From CAUZIB01 sp964624855 (GTDB lineage: Bacteria > Acidobacteriota > Vicinamibacteria > Vicinamibacterales > UBA8438), in the NCBI GenBank assembly GCA_964624855.1, contig CAZUZW010000004.1, positions 19,071 to 83,070 of the forward strand: DNA of 64,000 nucleotides, written 5' to 3'. Below are positions 17,180 to 26,190 of the stretch, piece by piece (within the stretch, counting starts at the first letter, position 1; every line of letters begins with the position of its first letter). The position numbers were made by a program, and so were the translations under genes. The notes below the pieces were generated by a model. The model saw nothing but the letters and a program-made list of their open reading frames with translations, made no database searches and was not told where the DNA came from.

Positions 17180-18862
17180 ATGCAACGTGAGCCGACGGCG
17201 TTTCAAGACACGACCTTCGATGTTCTGGTGGTTGGTGGAGGGATTACTGGTGCTTGTCTAGCCCATGACGCCACGCTTCGTGGCTTATCGGTCGCGCTTG
17301 TTGAGCGGCAAGATTTTGGTTCGGCCACATCTGCGGCATCTTCTAAGTTGATCCACGGGGGAATCCGCTATCTTCAGCAGGCTCGTCTGGACAAGGTGAG
17401 GGAATCAGCGCGTGAACGTGCTTGTTTTCAGCGCATCGCACCTCATTTGACTAGATGGGTTCCCTTTGTGATTCCGACGGAATCAGGTTTCCTTCGTGGG
17501 CGTCGATTTCTCGGCTTTGGTATGTGGGTCTACGAGATGCTTACTCGGGGTTACGACGGAAACATTTCAGATCCCGTCAAACAAGTGCCTCCGAGTTCAT
17601 TCATTCCTAAAGACAGATTGTCTAGTTTAGTTCCAGGACTGGCAGCTCAAACTGATATTACAGGCGGACAGATTCTTTATGAGTCACATATGCACAGTTC
17701 TGAGCGGATGACGTTAGCTTTTCTCAAGAGTGCTGTTCGCGGCGGAGCAATCGTGGCGAATTATCTGGCGGTGCAGACCCTTTTGAAGAGACATGGGCGT
17801 GTCGAAGGAGTAACAGTTTCTGACACCCTTACAGGCGATCAGTTCGATATCCGATCCAGAATTGTGATCAATGCAGCTGGTCCGTGGGTGTCTGAATTAA
17901 ACGCGCAGCTGGGTATCGGAGAGCTTCGAAGATCCATCAGTGGATTTTCGAAAGGGGTACATATTGTTACCCGCCAGATCATCGACAAATATGCGCTCGC
18001 ACTGACTACCGACCATAGTTCAGGATCACTTGTCGACCGTGGCGGACGTCATTTGTTTGTAATTCCGTGGCGGGGACATTCACTAATAGGCACCAGCAAT
18101 CGACCGTTTAGAGCTGAGCTAGATAGTGTTGGACCGACCGAGGTTGACATTGCCGAGCTGCTGAGTGATTTGAATTCGGCGTTGCCCGGTGCGCGGGTGA
18201 CCCGTTCGGACGTGTCATACGCCTTTGCTGGCTTATACCCGCTCACCGTGAACGACATTCGGCCAGACCTCTATCAGGGCAGTGGCGACTATCAGATTAT
18301 CGAACATGGTCGCGTGGATGGCGTGGATGGCGTGATATCGGTATTAGGTGCGAAATACACGACCGCAAGGCGATTAGCCGAACGGGCAATCTCGTTGGTC
18401 TGCCAGCGACTGAGTCAGAGGACTGAGTCGAGTCGCAGTAACGAGGTTGCACTCGTTGGAGGGGAGATTAGCGACCTTGAAGGATTTACAGACGAATCCG
18501 TTCATCGATACGAAAAAGTCTTAGATCGTAGTTCTGTCGAGCATCTCGTTTGTCAGTATGGGACAGAGGTCAATGACGTTGTCTCACTTGGGACCGACAG
18601 CGATCAGGGGCTGTTGACGTCCTTGTCGCCGCAACGGTCAACGCTCGGCGCGGAAGTGCGATTCGCTGTTGAACAAGAGATGGCCGTTAAATTGTCAGAC
18701 GTACTGTTTCGGCGCACCGGCTTAGGTACGCTAGGTGATCCCGGCGACGAATGTTTGCGCCGGTGTACTGAAATTATGGGGAGGTGTTTAGGCTGGAGCG
18801 AGGCGCGAATGAACGCCGAAGTGCAACACGCCAAGACACTGTTTATCATCCGTGAGTCGTGA
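17180..18862 (+). CDS. glpD: FAD-dependent glycerol-3-phosphate dehydrogenase (GlpD-like)
   Basis: This 560-residue flavoprotein has the FAD dinucleotide-binding site 'VLVVGGGITGACLAHDATLR' at the N-terminus, 'ATSAASSKLIHGGIRYLQ' (substrate/FAD contact typical of GlpD/GlpO), and 'ALTTDHSSGSLVDRGGRHLF' and 'VISVLGAKYTTARRLAE' blocks. A C-terminal helical domain follows. It oxidises sn-glycerol 3-phosphate to dihydroxyacetone phosphate and passes electrons to quinone. ATG 17180 begins the conserved part; an in-frame extension to 17030 overlaps the divergent gene and is rejected. Its 3' end overlaps the next glycosyltransferase by 11 bases, which is unusual company for glpD. Confidence 0.87.
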   Translation: MQREPTAFQDTTFDVLVVGGGITGACLAHDATLRGLSVALVERQDFGSATSAASSKLIHGGIRYLQQARLDKVRESARERACFQRIAPHLTRWVPFVIPTESGFLRGRRFLGFGMWVYEMLTRGYDGNISDPVKQVPPSSFIPKDRLSSLVPGLAAQTDITGGQILYESHMHSSERMTLAFLKSAVRGGAIVANYLAVQTLLKRHGRVEGVTVSDTLTGDQFDIRSRIVINAAGPWVSELNAQLGIGELRRSISGFSKGVHIVTRQIIDKYALALTTDHSSGSLVDRGGRHLFVIPWRGHSLIGTSNRPFRAELDSVGPTEVDIAELLSDLNSALPGARVTRSDVSYAFAGLYPLTVNDIRPDLYQGSGDYQIIEHGRVDGVDGVISVLGAKYTTARRLAERAISLVCQRLSQRTESSRSNEVALVGGEISDLEGFTDESVHRYEKVLDRSSVEHLVCQYGTEVNDVVSLGTDSDQGLLTSLSPQRSTLGAEVRFAVEQEMAVKLSDVLFRRTGLGTLGDPGDECLRRCTEIMGRCLGWSEARMNAEVQHAKTLFIIRES

Positions 18863-20069
18863 ACCCGTTGAAAGACCTGACAGCTCGGCTGAGGTTCGGA
18901 AGCCATCGCGTGTTCTGGTAATTGCGCCTACTCCGTTTTTTGGAGACCGAGGCTGCCACGTTAGGGTCTACGAGGAAGTTCGCGCGATCGCGTCGCTGGG
19001 TATCGATTCCTCGATAGTGACCTATCCGGCAGGTCGAGATCTTGACGATGTCAGAACGGTGCGGGCACCTTACATTCCGGGCATAGCGGGAGACCCAATC
19101 GGTTTTGCTCCAGGGCGTCCTGTTCTTGACATGGCTGTCTTGCTAGCCGCTAATCGTGAAGTGACTCGTTTTCAACCGGACCTACTTCATGCTCATCTTC
19201 ACGAAGGGATAGCGATCGGGACTCTCTTGCAGAAGCGGCATCGGCTGCCCCTTGTAGCCGATCTTCAAGGTAGTTTGACGGCAGAGATGGTGGACCAAGG
19301 AGTATTTAGAGATGATGGATTACCGGCGACTCTGATGCGTAGCATAGAGCGCTGGTTGGTTCGACAGCCAACCCGACTAGTGACGAGTTCGAATCAAGTG
19401 GTGTCACTGCTGAAGGCTCAGGGAGTGGAGCCTCATCGCATTTCGCCGTTGCCTGATGGTGTTGACGTCACGGTGTTTAGTCCTCAACCTCGTGATCGGG
19501 AATTGGTGCAAAAACTTGGGTTAGTGGGGAAGAAAGTTGTCGTGTTTCTTGGTGTCTTAACTGACTATCAGGGAGTTGACCTGCTACTCGACGTGGCAGA
19601 AGTCTTTGCGAAATCTGATCCAGATATACATTTGTTGGTCCTAGGTTATCCGAATGAGACTAAGTATCAGTCGAAAGCTCGGGCCCGCGGAATCGATGCG
19701 AGCATAACTTTTCCTGGGAGAGTACCGTACGGCGACGCGGCCAAGTTTTTGTGCCTTGGCGATGTTGCCGTGTCACCGAAACGTTCATTAACCGAAGCAA
19801 ACGGAAAATTGTTGAACTATATGGGATGTGGTCTTCCTGTTGTCGCGTCAGACACACCTGTGAATCGTGAACTGCTCGGTGAAAAGGGAGTCTTTGCGCC
19901 CGTAGATGACGCAAGAGCTTTTGTTGCCGAGTTGCGCCAACTGCTAGGAGACCGGCCACGCGCTATTGATCTGGGTTCGGCGTTGCGTCGCCGAGCCGAA
20001 GATAATTACTCGTGGCCGTCACTAGCTAAACATTTGGAGTCTGTCTATCGGGAGGCCATGATTCGATAG
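18852..20069 (+). CDS. Glycosyltransferase family 4
   Basis: A 405-residue GT-B enzyme. The N-terminal half has 'APTPFFGDRGCHVRVYEEVR', where the family usually has a Gly-rich donor-side loop. The C-terminal half contains 'KKVVVFLGVLTDYQGVDLLL' and 'EANGKLLNYMGCGLPVVASD', the EX7E-type nucleotide-sugar binding region. It probably adds a sugar to a lipid-linked glycan in the cytoplasm. The GTG start lies inside the end of the GlpD-like gene, so the two are likely co-translated. Confidence 0.86.
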   Translation: MSREPVERPDSSAEVRKPSRVLVIAPTPFFGDRGCHVRVYEEVRAIASLGIDSSIVTYPAGRDLDDVRTVRAPYIPGIAGDPIGFAPGRPVLDMAVLLAANREVTRFQPDLLHAHLHEGIAIGTLLQKRHRLPLVADLQGSLTAEMVDQGVFRDDGLPATLMRSIERWLVRQPTRLVTSSNQVVSLLKAQGVEPHRISPLPDGVDVTVFSPQPRDRELVQKLGLVGKKVVVFLGVLTDYQGVDLLLDVAEVFAKSDPDIHLLVLGYPNETKYQSKARARGIDASITFPGRVPYGDAAKFLCLGDVAVSPKRSLTEANGKLLNYMGCGLPVVASDTPVNRELLGEKGVFAPVDDARAFVAELRQLLGDRPRAIDLGSALRRRAEDNYSWPSLAKHLESVYREAMIR

Positions 20070-20129
20070 ATTGCTCGTTAGCTGAGACGTCTTGTACAAT
20101 TTCTTCCAGCTGAATCTTCGCCTAATCTA

Positions 20130-21353
20130 ATGCCAACATCGACCAAGGCGACTACCGTCTTCTGGAAGCGTCTTATTCTTGCCATTTCGGCCCCAGTTGT
20201 GTTTTTCCTTAGCACTGACGTGGTGATCCGTCTCAGCGGAATTGATACCGACGTTGCCCGCAATGAAAATTTCGACATAGCCGTTCCAGTGTGGTTGCTT
20301 GATGATGAAAATTGGGTTGATATTCAGCGAGGGAGACTAGAAGGTCCACGTGGCGTTCGTGCAGAGGATGTTGCTTGGTTGCGTCACTTTGAAGAAGCTC
20401 GCTATATCGAATATAAGCTCAAGCCAAACATTGAAGTCGATGCAACGAACCCATTCAATAACATAGAGTTACAGAAAGGTTCGACCTTTCGCCTGACATC
20501 AAATGATGATGGCTTTCGGACAGGCGAGTTTAAACCTAAACGTCCGGGGGTAAGTCGGATCGTTACAATCGGGGACTCGAGCACGTTTGGTTGGGGTGTT
20601 GACCCTGAGTACACGTATCAACGGTTATTGGAAGACCGCTTTAATTCCAACGCTGGTGAACGTGAGACCGAAGTCTTTAATCTGGGTATTTCGGGCCATA
20701 CCTCACGACACGGTTTGGCTATATTTGAGCATTATGTTCGCGATTTGGATCCGGACGTCGTCATTATCAGCTACGGCGCTAACGATGCCAGGTTCGTGTT
20801 GCAGTCGATTGATGAAGTCCTAGATGTTGACGAGACTTGGCGCGGGTCGGTACGGTCGGTGCTCTATCGTTTCGCTTCGTTCAGGTTGTTGCGACGTTGG
20901 ATTCTCGGTGTTTACGATCCATTTGATGCGTCGCGTGAGCGTGCGGAAATCGAGGGTGACACGAGAGCACTTGTTTATTCCGTTGAACGGGATACGTATA
21001 TGGAGAACCTTAGGTTTCTCATCGCGGGAGCGAAGGATTTGGGCGCTCGGTCGCTGTTGTTAGCGGTTTGTGCGCAGTCTGAATACGTGCGAGGAATGGA
21101 TTACGTAGCTGAAACTGAAGGAGTGCCTTTGGTGAATGCTGGACCACTGTTTCAGAGTCGCCTAGATGACCTTCGATCGCACCGGCTGTATCGTGAGGAA
21201 GTACGTTTCTACGAAGAATTGTACGGTCTTGATACTCTGGCTCAACGGCCGGAACTCTATGTCACGACAGATGGGTGTCACCCTGGTCGTGCCGGACACA
21301 GTCTAATCGCGGATGCCATTTACGATGCGTTGTCAGGGGACTCATCATCATGA
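20130..21353 (+). CDS. Membrane-anchored SGNH/GDSL hydrolase
   Basis: A 407-residue protein with one N-terminal membrane anchor (about 15-35) and an SGNH esterase fold: block I 'IVTIGDSSTFGWGV', block II/III 'NLGISGHTSRHG' and 'ISYGANDARF', and block V 'TDGCHPGRAGHSLIADAI' with Asp and His. It is the first gene of a cassette with SxtJ, DUF5989 and carbamoyltransferase genes, coupled to sxtJ by an ATGA overlap. A role in removing or transferring acyl or carbamoyl-type decoration of a surface glycan is inferred from this company. Confidence 0.84.
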   Translation: MPTSTKATTVFWKRLILAISAPVVFFLSTDVVIRLSGIDTDVARNENFDIAVPVWLLDDENWVDIQRGRLEGPRGVRAEDVAWLRHFEEARYIEYKLKPNIEVDATNPFNNIELQKGSTFRLTSNDDGFRTGEFKPKRPGVSRIVTIGDSSTFGWGVDPEYTYQRLLEDRFNSNAGERETEVFNLGISGHTSRHGLAIFEHYVRDLDPDVVIISYGANDARFVLQSIDEVLDVDETWRGSVRSVLYRFASFRLLRRWILGVYDPFDASRERAEIEGDTRALVYSVERDTYMENLRFLIAGAKDLGARSLLLAVCAQSEYVRGMDYVAETEGVPLVNAGPLFQSRLDDLRSHRLYREEVRFYEELYGLDTLAQRPELYVTTDGCHPGRAGHSLIADAIYDALSGDSSS

Positions 21354-21763
21354 ACATGACGCCTTCGACACCGCCGGTGTTGTGGGAAGAGCGCCAGTTT
21401 GGTCGTACTGTTGGTGTGCTGCTTGCACTAATAGGCGTGTGGCTAAATTGGGACGGTCCACGCTCTACTGTCGGCATGTTTATTTTGGTTCTTGGGTTAC
21501 TACTCGTGGTTCTCGCTGTTACGTACCCGAGAGCCTTGATTTACCCGAATCGAATGTGGATGAGGCTGGCAGAAGTGTTGGCATATGTCAGTACGCGAGT
21601 GATTCTTGGCTTTGTGTTTTTTGTTGTCGTTACGCCTATAGGCGTGACAAAACGGTTAACTGGATGGGACCCTCTTGGCCGTCGACGGAGTAATCAAGAA
21701 AGCTATTGGGTGCCGTATGCTGAGCGACAGCATGACCGGAAGCATTTTGAAAAGATGTTCTAG
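21350..21763 (+). CDS. SxtJ-family membrane protein
   Basis: A 137-residue protein with two or three membrane helices ('VGVLLALIGVWLNW', 'FILVLGLLLVVLAVTYP', and 'LGFVFFVVVTPIGVTKRL'), then 'GWDPLGRR' and 'ESYWVPYAER'. This pattern matches the SxtJ family, named from saxitoxin clusters but common beside carbamoyltransferases in exopolysaccharide loci. The ATG overlaps the stop of the SGNH gene (ATGA). Longer frames upstream are out of keeping with the family. Molecular role unknown. Confidence 0.83.
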   Translation: MNMTPSTPPVLWEERQFGRTVGVLLALIGVWLNWDGPRSTVGMFILVLGLLLVVLAVTYPRALIYPNRMWMRLAEVLAYVSTRVILGFVFFVVVTPIGVTKRLTGWDPLGRRRSNQESYWVPYAERQHDRKHFEKMF

Positions 21764-21795
21764 AGACCAGATGAAAGTGTTGTAAAGGTTGCCGG

Positions 21796-21954
21796 ATGTC
21801 GAAGATTCAAGTTCTTAGTGAGTTGTGGGAGTTTCTTCGTTTTAATAAAAAATATTGGCTCCTGCCGATTCTTGTGATGCTTGTTGCGGCGGGACTATTA
21901 CTCGTGGTGTCGCAAGGGTCAGCGGTTGCGCCGTTCATTTACACGCTCTTCTAG
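21796..21954 (+). CDS. DUF5989-family small membrane protein
   Basis: A 52-residue protein: 'MSKIQVLSELWEFLRFNKKY' followed by one hydrophobic helix ('WLLPILVMLVAAGLLLVV') and a short tail ending 'PFIYTLF'. This is the DUF5989 pattern, a tiny protein regularly placed between SxtJ and the carbamoyltransferase. It starts about 30 bases after the sxtJ stop and ends about 30 bases before the carbamoyltransferase ATG. Function unknown; perhaps a membrane tether for the cytoplasmic carbamoyltransferase. Confidence 0.82.
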   Translation: MSKIQVLSELWEFLRFNKKYWLLPILVMLVAAGLLLVVSQGSAVAPFIYTLF

Positions 21955-21986
21955 ATTGTGATTTCCGGCGAGACTTCTTCCCTCCA

Positions 21987-23912
21987 ATGACAGCTATCCT
22001 TGGACTTTCCGCCTACTATCACGATTCGGCAGCTTGCCTTCTTGTGGATGGGGATCTTGTCGCTGCTGCCCAAGAGGAGCGGTTTTCCCGCAAGAAACAT
22101 GATCATGCATTTCCGACTGGTGCTATCACTTATTGTCTTGAGGAAGGCAAGCTCACCCCTGACAAGCTGGACTACGTCGCTTTTTACGACAAGCCATTGG
22201 TAAAGTTCGAGAGGTTACTCGAAACCTATCTTGATTATGCCCCGGTGGGGTTTCCGTCATTCGTCCAGTCGATGCCGCTGTGGATGAAAGAGAAACTCTG
22301 GTTGCCTGATCTCATCCGGAGACAATTCGCTGCGCTCGAAGGGTATAAGGTGCAGAAAGAGGTTAAACAGCGCGCGCATAGTTATTCGTGGAAACTACGT
22401 TTTGGTGATCACCATGAATCACATGCGGCATCAGCTTTTTATCCTTCCCCTTTTGAGCAGGCTGCCATTGTGACGGTCGATGGTGTGGGTGAATGGGCAA
22501 CGTGTTCGATTGGTGAAGGGCGGGGTCATGATTTGACCTTGTTGAAGGAACTCAGATTTCCCGATTCACTGGGTCTGCTTTACAGCGCGTTTACCTACTT
22601 CATGGGTTTCAAGGTCAACAGTGGTGAGTACAAAATTATGGGGTTGGCTCCTTATGGAGAGCCTAAATATGTGTCACTGATCAAGGATAACCTGGTAGAA
22701 ATCAAAGACGATGGTTCGATTCGACTGAATCACGATTACTTTACCTATTCCACTGGTCTACGAATGACGGGGAGTGCTTTTGAGAAACTCATTGGGAGCC
22801 GCCGGCGTTTACCAGAATCTCTCATCACCCAACGTGAAATGGATTTAGCCCGTTCGATCCAAGAGGTAACTGAAGAGGTGATGCTAAAAGTCGTCCGATT
22901 CGCCCATCGTCAGACAGGGCAGAAGAATCTTTGTATAGCCGGTGGGGTCGCACTGAATTGTGTCGCCAATGGTCGAATTCTTCGAGAAGGACCGTTTGAG
23001 GAAGTCTGGGTGCAACCGGCGTCAGGGGATGCAGGGGGAGCGTTAGGTGTTGCGTTGGCGGTGTGGCACCGTTACTTGGATAAGCCAAGGTCATCACCTC
23101 AAGCGACGGGCGAATGGATGCCAAATAGTGCTGGTTCAGAAGACGGTCTCCCGCTTTATGCCGATCGTATGAAGGGTACGTTTTTGGGTCCAAGATTCTC
23201 GAGCGAGAGTATCCAAAAGAATCTGACGACCCGTGGCCGACCGTATCGGCATATTGGTGTTGCGGCTATTCCCGAGGTTATTGCTGACCTACTCGCAGAC
23301 GGCAAGGTGATAGGACTCTTGCAAGGACGTATGGAGTTCGGTCCAAGAGCTTTAGGCGCGCGTAGCATTATTGGGGACCCACGGTCGGCGAAGATGCAGT
23401 CGATGATGAATCTGAAAATTAAGTACCGGGAGAGTTTTCGGCCGTTCGCACCGAGTGTGCTCAGGGAGGAACTCTCAAAATGGTTTGCATTGGATACGGA
23501 TTCTCCATACATGCTGATGGTCGCGCCAGTTTTACCGGAGCGCCGCCGCACCGCGAAAGAAGGAGACCAGACACTGTGGGGAATTGAGAAGTTGAATGAG
23601 GTGCGTTCTGAAATTCCAGCGGTGACACACCTTGATTATTCGTCCAGAATTCAAACGGTACGTTTCGAGACTGCGCCGTTCTACTGGAAGATCATTGAGG
23701 CATTTCATCAAAAGACCGGGTGCCCTATGGTCGTGAACACCTCGTTTAATGTCCGTGGAGAGCCGATTGTTTGCACACCTGAGGATGCCTATCGTTGTTT
23801 TATGAGGACTGAGATGGAGGTGCTTGTTCTCGAAGATTGCATTCTGGAGAAGTCACAGCAACCAGCCTTCGAAGATGCAAAAAATTGGCGGGACGAATTT
23901 ACGCTGGACTGA
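21987..23912 (+). CDS. Carbamoyltransferase (NodU/CmcH/TobZ family)
   Basis: A 641-residue O-carbamoyltransferase that moves a carbamoyl group from carbamoyl phosphate, through carbamoyl-adenylate, to a sugar hydroxyl. The N-terminus 'ILGLSAYYHDSAACLLVDG' and 'AAQEERFSRKKHDHAFP' are typical of the Kae1-like domain, with 'DHHESHAASAFYPS' as the metal site. The C-terminal YrdC-like part is seen in 'LLQGRMEFGPRALGARSIIG' and 'VVNTSFNVRGEPIVCTPEDA'. The ATG at 21987 is chosen over an upstream frame that covers DUF5989. Its neighbours indicate a surface-glycan acceptor. Confidence 0.93.
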   Translation: MTAILGLSAYYHDSAACLLVDGDLVAAAQEERFSRKKHDHAFPTGAITYCLEEGKLTPDKLDYVAFYDKPLVKFERLLETYLDYAPVGFPSFVQSMPLWMKEKLWLPDLIRRQFAALEGYKVQKEVKQRAHSYSWKLRFGDHHESHAASAFYPSPFEQAAIVTVDGVGEWATCSIGEGRGHDLTLLKELRFPDSLGLLYSAFTYFMGFKVNSGEYKIMGLAPYGEPKYVSLIKDNLVEIKDDGSIRLNHDYFTYSTGLRMTGSAFEKLIGSRRRLPESLITQREMDLARSIQEVTEEVMLKVVRFAHRQTGQKNLCIAGGVALNCVANGRILREGPFEEVWVQPASGDAGGALGVALAVWHRYLDKPRSSPQATGEWMPNSAGSEDGLPLYADRMKGTFLGPRFSSESIQKNLTTRGRPYRHIGVAAIPEVIADLLADGKVIGLLQGRMEFGPRALGARSIIGDPRSAKMQSMMNLKIKYRESFRPFAPSVLREELSKWFALDTDSPYMLMVAPVLPERRRTAKEGDQTLWGIEKLNEVRSEIPAVTHLDYSSRIQTVRFETAPFYWKIIEAFHQKTGCPMVVNTSFNVRGEPIVCTPEDAYRCFMRTEMEVLVLEDCILEKSQQPAFEDAKNWRDEFTLD

Positions 23913-23915
23913 CTG

Positions 23916-25001
23916 TCAGTGAGCAATCCAGAGGTCAGGCCATTGATCATTGGCGGATGAGAACGTCAAGCGCATCGCAGTGTCCACAGAGGTTCCGATC
24001 TGCCACGCAAAGATTTCGTAGTCAGCGCGGTCGTGTTCGTGACCTCCAGCGGAAGCACCCCAAACGAGCCATTGGCCATCACTCGTTACGCGCGGAAAGT
24101 ATTCGTGGCTGTAGTCGCCTGGTAGGTCGATCAAAATGTCAGTTTCGATGTTGCCTTGGTCAAATGTAGCGGTTGCTACATGTGTGCCTCCATGACCACC
24201 GTTGTCAATCCATACCAATTGTTGACGTCCTGGCACCCATGTAATTTGACAGGCTCGTTCATTGGATACTGGTATGTATTGATTCTTCACCAAATCAAGT
24301 ACACCAACCGTTTCACGCGGCACTCCCCTCAGAGTGATGGCGATGAGACCATCGGGTGATTGTTCCGGTTCATAGACAACGCCGTTAGTTGGTGGCTGGG
24401 TCCCATCGTAGACGGTCGTTGTTCTACCTGATGCGAGGTCGAAGCGAAGAATTCTATTGTCGTTGACGTAAAGGAGACCTGTTCCGTCTGGTAACCACGT
24501 CGGATGATAAGCGCCGCTCACCAATTGGCGCTCGTCAGTGCCATCAGAGTTCATTACATAAAGATCCCAAGCGAGTTCGTCTCTAAACGAGACCCACGGG
24601 CGCTGACTTCGCAAAAATGAAATCAGTTGACCGTCTGGAGAGAATCGCGCAAAGAAATCGACATGAGGATTGTTTGTGAGCTGTTGTTCTTCACCGGTGG
24701 ACAGGTCAATCAGAAAGAGGTCGTGATTTCCATTTCGATTCGACGACCACATCAAGTAGCCGGACACCTGTTGCCCAAGACGACTCCAGGCATTTCTTTC
24801 GTCGTCATTTCCTAGTCCAAGTGTTGCAGGTGGTTCGGGAGGTACCCATCTGGTGATGAATCGTTCGGAAACGTTCGCCAGCGGTTCCGAAAGTTGCGGC
24901 GCTTCTCCGCATGCTATAGCTAGTGGTATGGCGAGTGATGCCACGAGGCCAAGACTGACCTTACTAGGGGTGGCGCTTCTGAGCATATTCAACACTACCA
25001 T
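23916..25001 (-). CDS. PD40/TolB-like beta-propeller lipoprotein
   Basis: A 361-residue protein with a signal peptide and lipobox 'LAIAC', then repeats of the PD40 type: 'MWSSNRNGNHDLFLIDLSTG', 'ARFSPDGQLISFL', 'LYVMNSDGTDERQL', 'PTWLPDGTGLLYV', 'EQSPDGLIAI'. Such TolB-like propellers bind ligands or partner proteins in the periplasm. It ends 3 bases from the convergent carbamoyltransferase. No partner gene is recognised. The start at 25001 could instead be the ATG at 24986. Confidence 0.75.
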   Translation of the reverse strand: MVVLNMLRSATPSKVSLGLVASLAIPLAIACGEAPQLSEPLANVSERFITRWVPPEPPATLGLGNDDERNAWSRLGQQVSGYLMWSSNRNGNHDLFLIDLSTGEEQQLTNNPHVDFFARFSPDGQLISFLRSQRPWVSFRDELAWDLYVMNSDGTDERQLVSGAYHPTWLPDGTGLLYVNDNRILRFDLASGRTTTVYDGTQPPTNGVVYEPEQSPDGLIAITLRGVPRETVGVLDLVKNQYIPVSNERACQITWVPGRQQLVWIDNGGHGGTHVATATFDQGNIETDILIDLPGDYSHEYFPRVTSDGQWLVWGASAGGHEHDRADYEIFAWQIGTSVDTAMRLTFSSANDQWPDLWIAH

Positions 25002-25033
25002 GACTGTCTCTATTAGAATCTTTCCTGACCGCT

Positions 25034-25273
25034 ATGAAGAATGTTTTTGGAGCTCGGGTTATTCCAGAGAAACGAACTGGCGTGATTGAAGAGCGTCGCG
25101 GGACATTGGAATTCCGATATTCGGTTGGACAACCAGACACCTATGTGTTCACAGCCGATATCTATGCGTATCGTGAGAACATCCATCCGGACCGACATTT
25201 GGGATGGTGGAGGTTTGAACTTCCACCAGGACGAGGGCGAGCGATATTGCAAATGAATTTTCAAAATTTGTGA
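25034..25273 (+). CDS. Small hypothetical protein (79 residues)
   Basis: An ORF of 79 residues between the divergent PD40 gene and a methyltransferase gene. It has no membrane segment, and the composition is protein-like ('GTLEFRYSVGQPDTYVFTA' and 'LGWWRFELPPG'), suggestive of a short beta-sandwich. No Shine-Dalgarno is visible; the frame is closed by a stop shortly upstream, so it is not the tail of a longer gene. I do not recognise it. It may be a real small glycan-locus gene or a degenerate remnant. Confidence 0.4.
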   Translation: MKNVFGARVIPEKRTGVIEERRGTLEFRYSVGQPDTYVFTADIYAYRENIHPDRHLGWWRFELPPGRGRAILQMNFQNL

Positions 25274-25309
25274 CATGAGTCGGATCAAGTAACGGCGGAG
25301 GGATTCAAC

Positions 25310-26185
25310 TTGTTAACAACTGACAGTTGGTTCAATCCAAAGTACGCGTTTGACCCGCTTGCCGATCTACTACTTGTAGTTCGCGATACATCGGGGAAAA
25401 AACGGCGGATCGAACCGGCTCTCTTGAAGTTTGTGGACAGAGATATCTTACGATCGTTCTATGACCGTCAGTACGCGAGCGAAGGTTATACCGCTCCAGA
25501 GGACGCGCCTTTCTTGCACGAACTACATAAATTCAAACTAGCTAGATTGAAGGATTTGTTTGCCCGGCATATCACCGGTGGACGTGTCGTTGATGTTGGG
25601 TGTGGACGGTCTTTGTTTACTGAGATTGAAGATAAAGTTCCTTTCACGGTCTACGCGGGCGATTTAAATTTCGAGTCTGTTCGTGACCGTGCCGCTGCGG
25701 TGCCTGATCAGCGGTGGGGAGTGTTTGACGCAGCGGCTCTGCCGTTCAGAGATGAGCAGTTCGATGGACTGTTTGCCGGCGAAGTAATCGAGCATGTGGC
25801 AGACGTTCACGAGACGTTGCAGGAATGGCGACGCGTGCTTAAACCTGGCGGGGTCGCGATTATCACTACCCCCAACAAACAGCGCCTGGCTGCGCTAGTT
25901 GACGGTGTAGAGTCCCCATATAGTCGGGATCATCTTAATGAACTGTCCTACCGTGAATTGACGCGGGTGTCACTTCCGAACGCCGGGTTCAGCTTTGTTG
26001 AGCAGTCATGTCTCTACGTGGAGCTGTGGTTGCAAAATCTTTTCAACCGGCATCGGGTGGAAGACTTTTTGCAACGAGAAGGGAATACTAGTGATTATGT
26101 CTCCGTGATGCGGCGGTTGTTCCCATTAGGTAGATGGATCCCACAGATTTCCCTGGCACTGATTATCGTGGCTCGAAAGAAATAG
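25310..26185 (+). CDS. Class I SAM-dependent methyltransferase
   Basis: A 291-residue enzyme: motif I 'GGRVVDVGCGRSLFTEI', post-I 'YAGDLNFESV', and motif II/III 'GEVIEHVADVHETLQEWRRV' then 'LKPGGVAIITTPN'. The TTG start at 25310 is supported by GGAGG eight bases before it. It is likely to methylate a sugar or other group of the surface glycan, judged by neighbours; the acceptor is unknown. It ends 5 bases from the convergent GT-C gene. Confidence 0.84.
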   Translation: MLTTDSWFNPKYAFDPLADLLLVVRDTSGKKRRIEPALLKFVDRDILRSFYDRQYASEGYTAPEDAPFLHELHKFKLARLKDLFARHITGGRVVDVGCGRSLFTEIEDKVPFTVYAGDLNFESVRDRAAAVPDQRWGVFDAAALPFRDEQFDGLFAGEVIEHVADVHETLQEWRRVLKPGGVAIITTPNKQRLAALVDGVESPYSRDHLNELSYRELTRVSLPNAGFSFVEQSCLYVELWLQNLFNRHRVEDFLQREGNTSDYVSVMRRLFPLGRWIPQISLALIIVARKK

Positions 26186-26190
26186 TCTAT

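Noticed and set aside
21855..21986. N-terminal extension of the carbamoyltransferase frame
   Set aside because: It covers the DUF5989 gene in another frame; the family N-terminus begins at the ATG at 21987.
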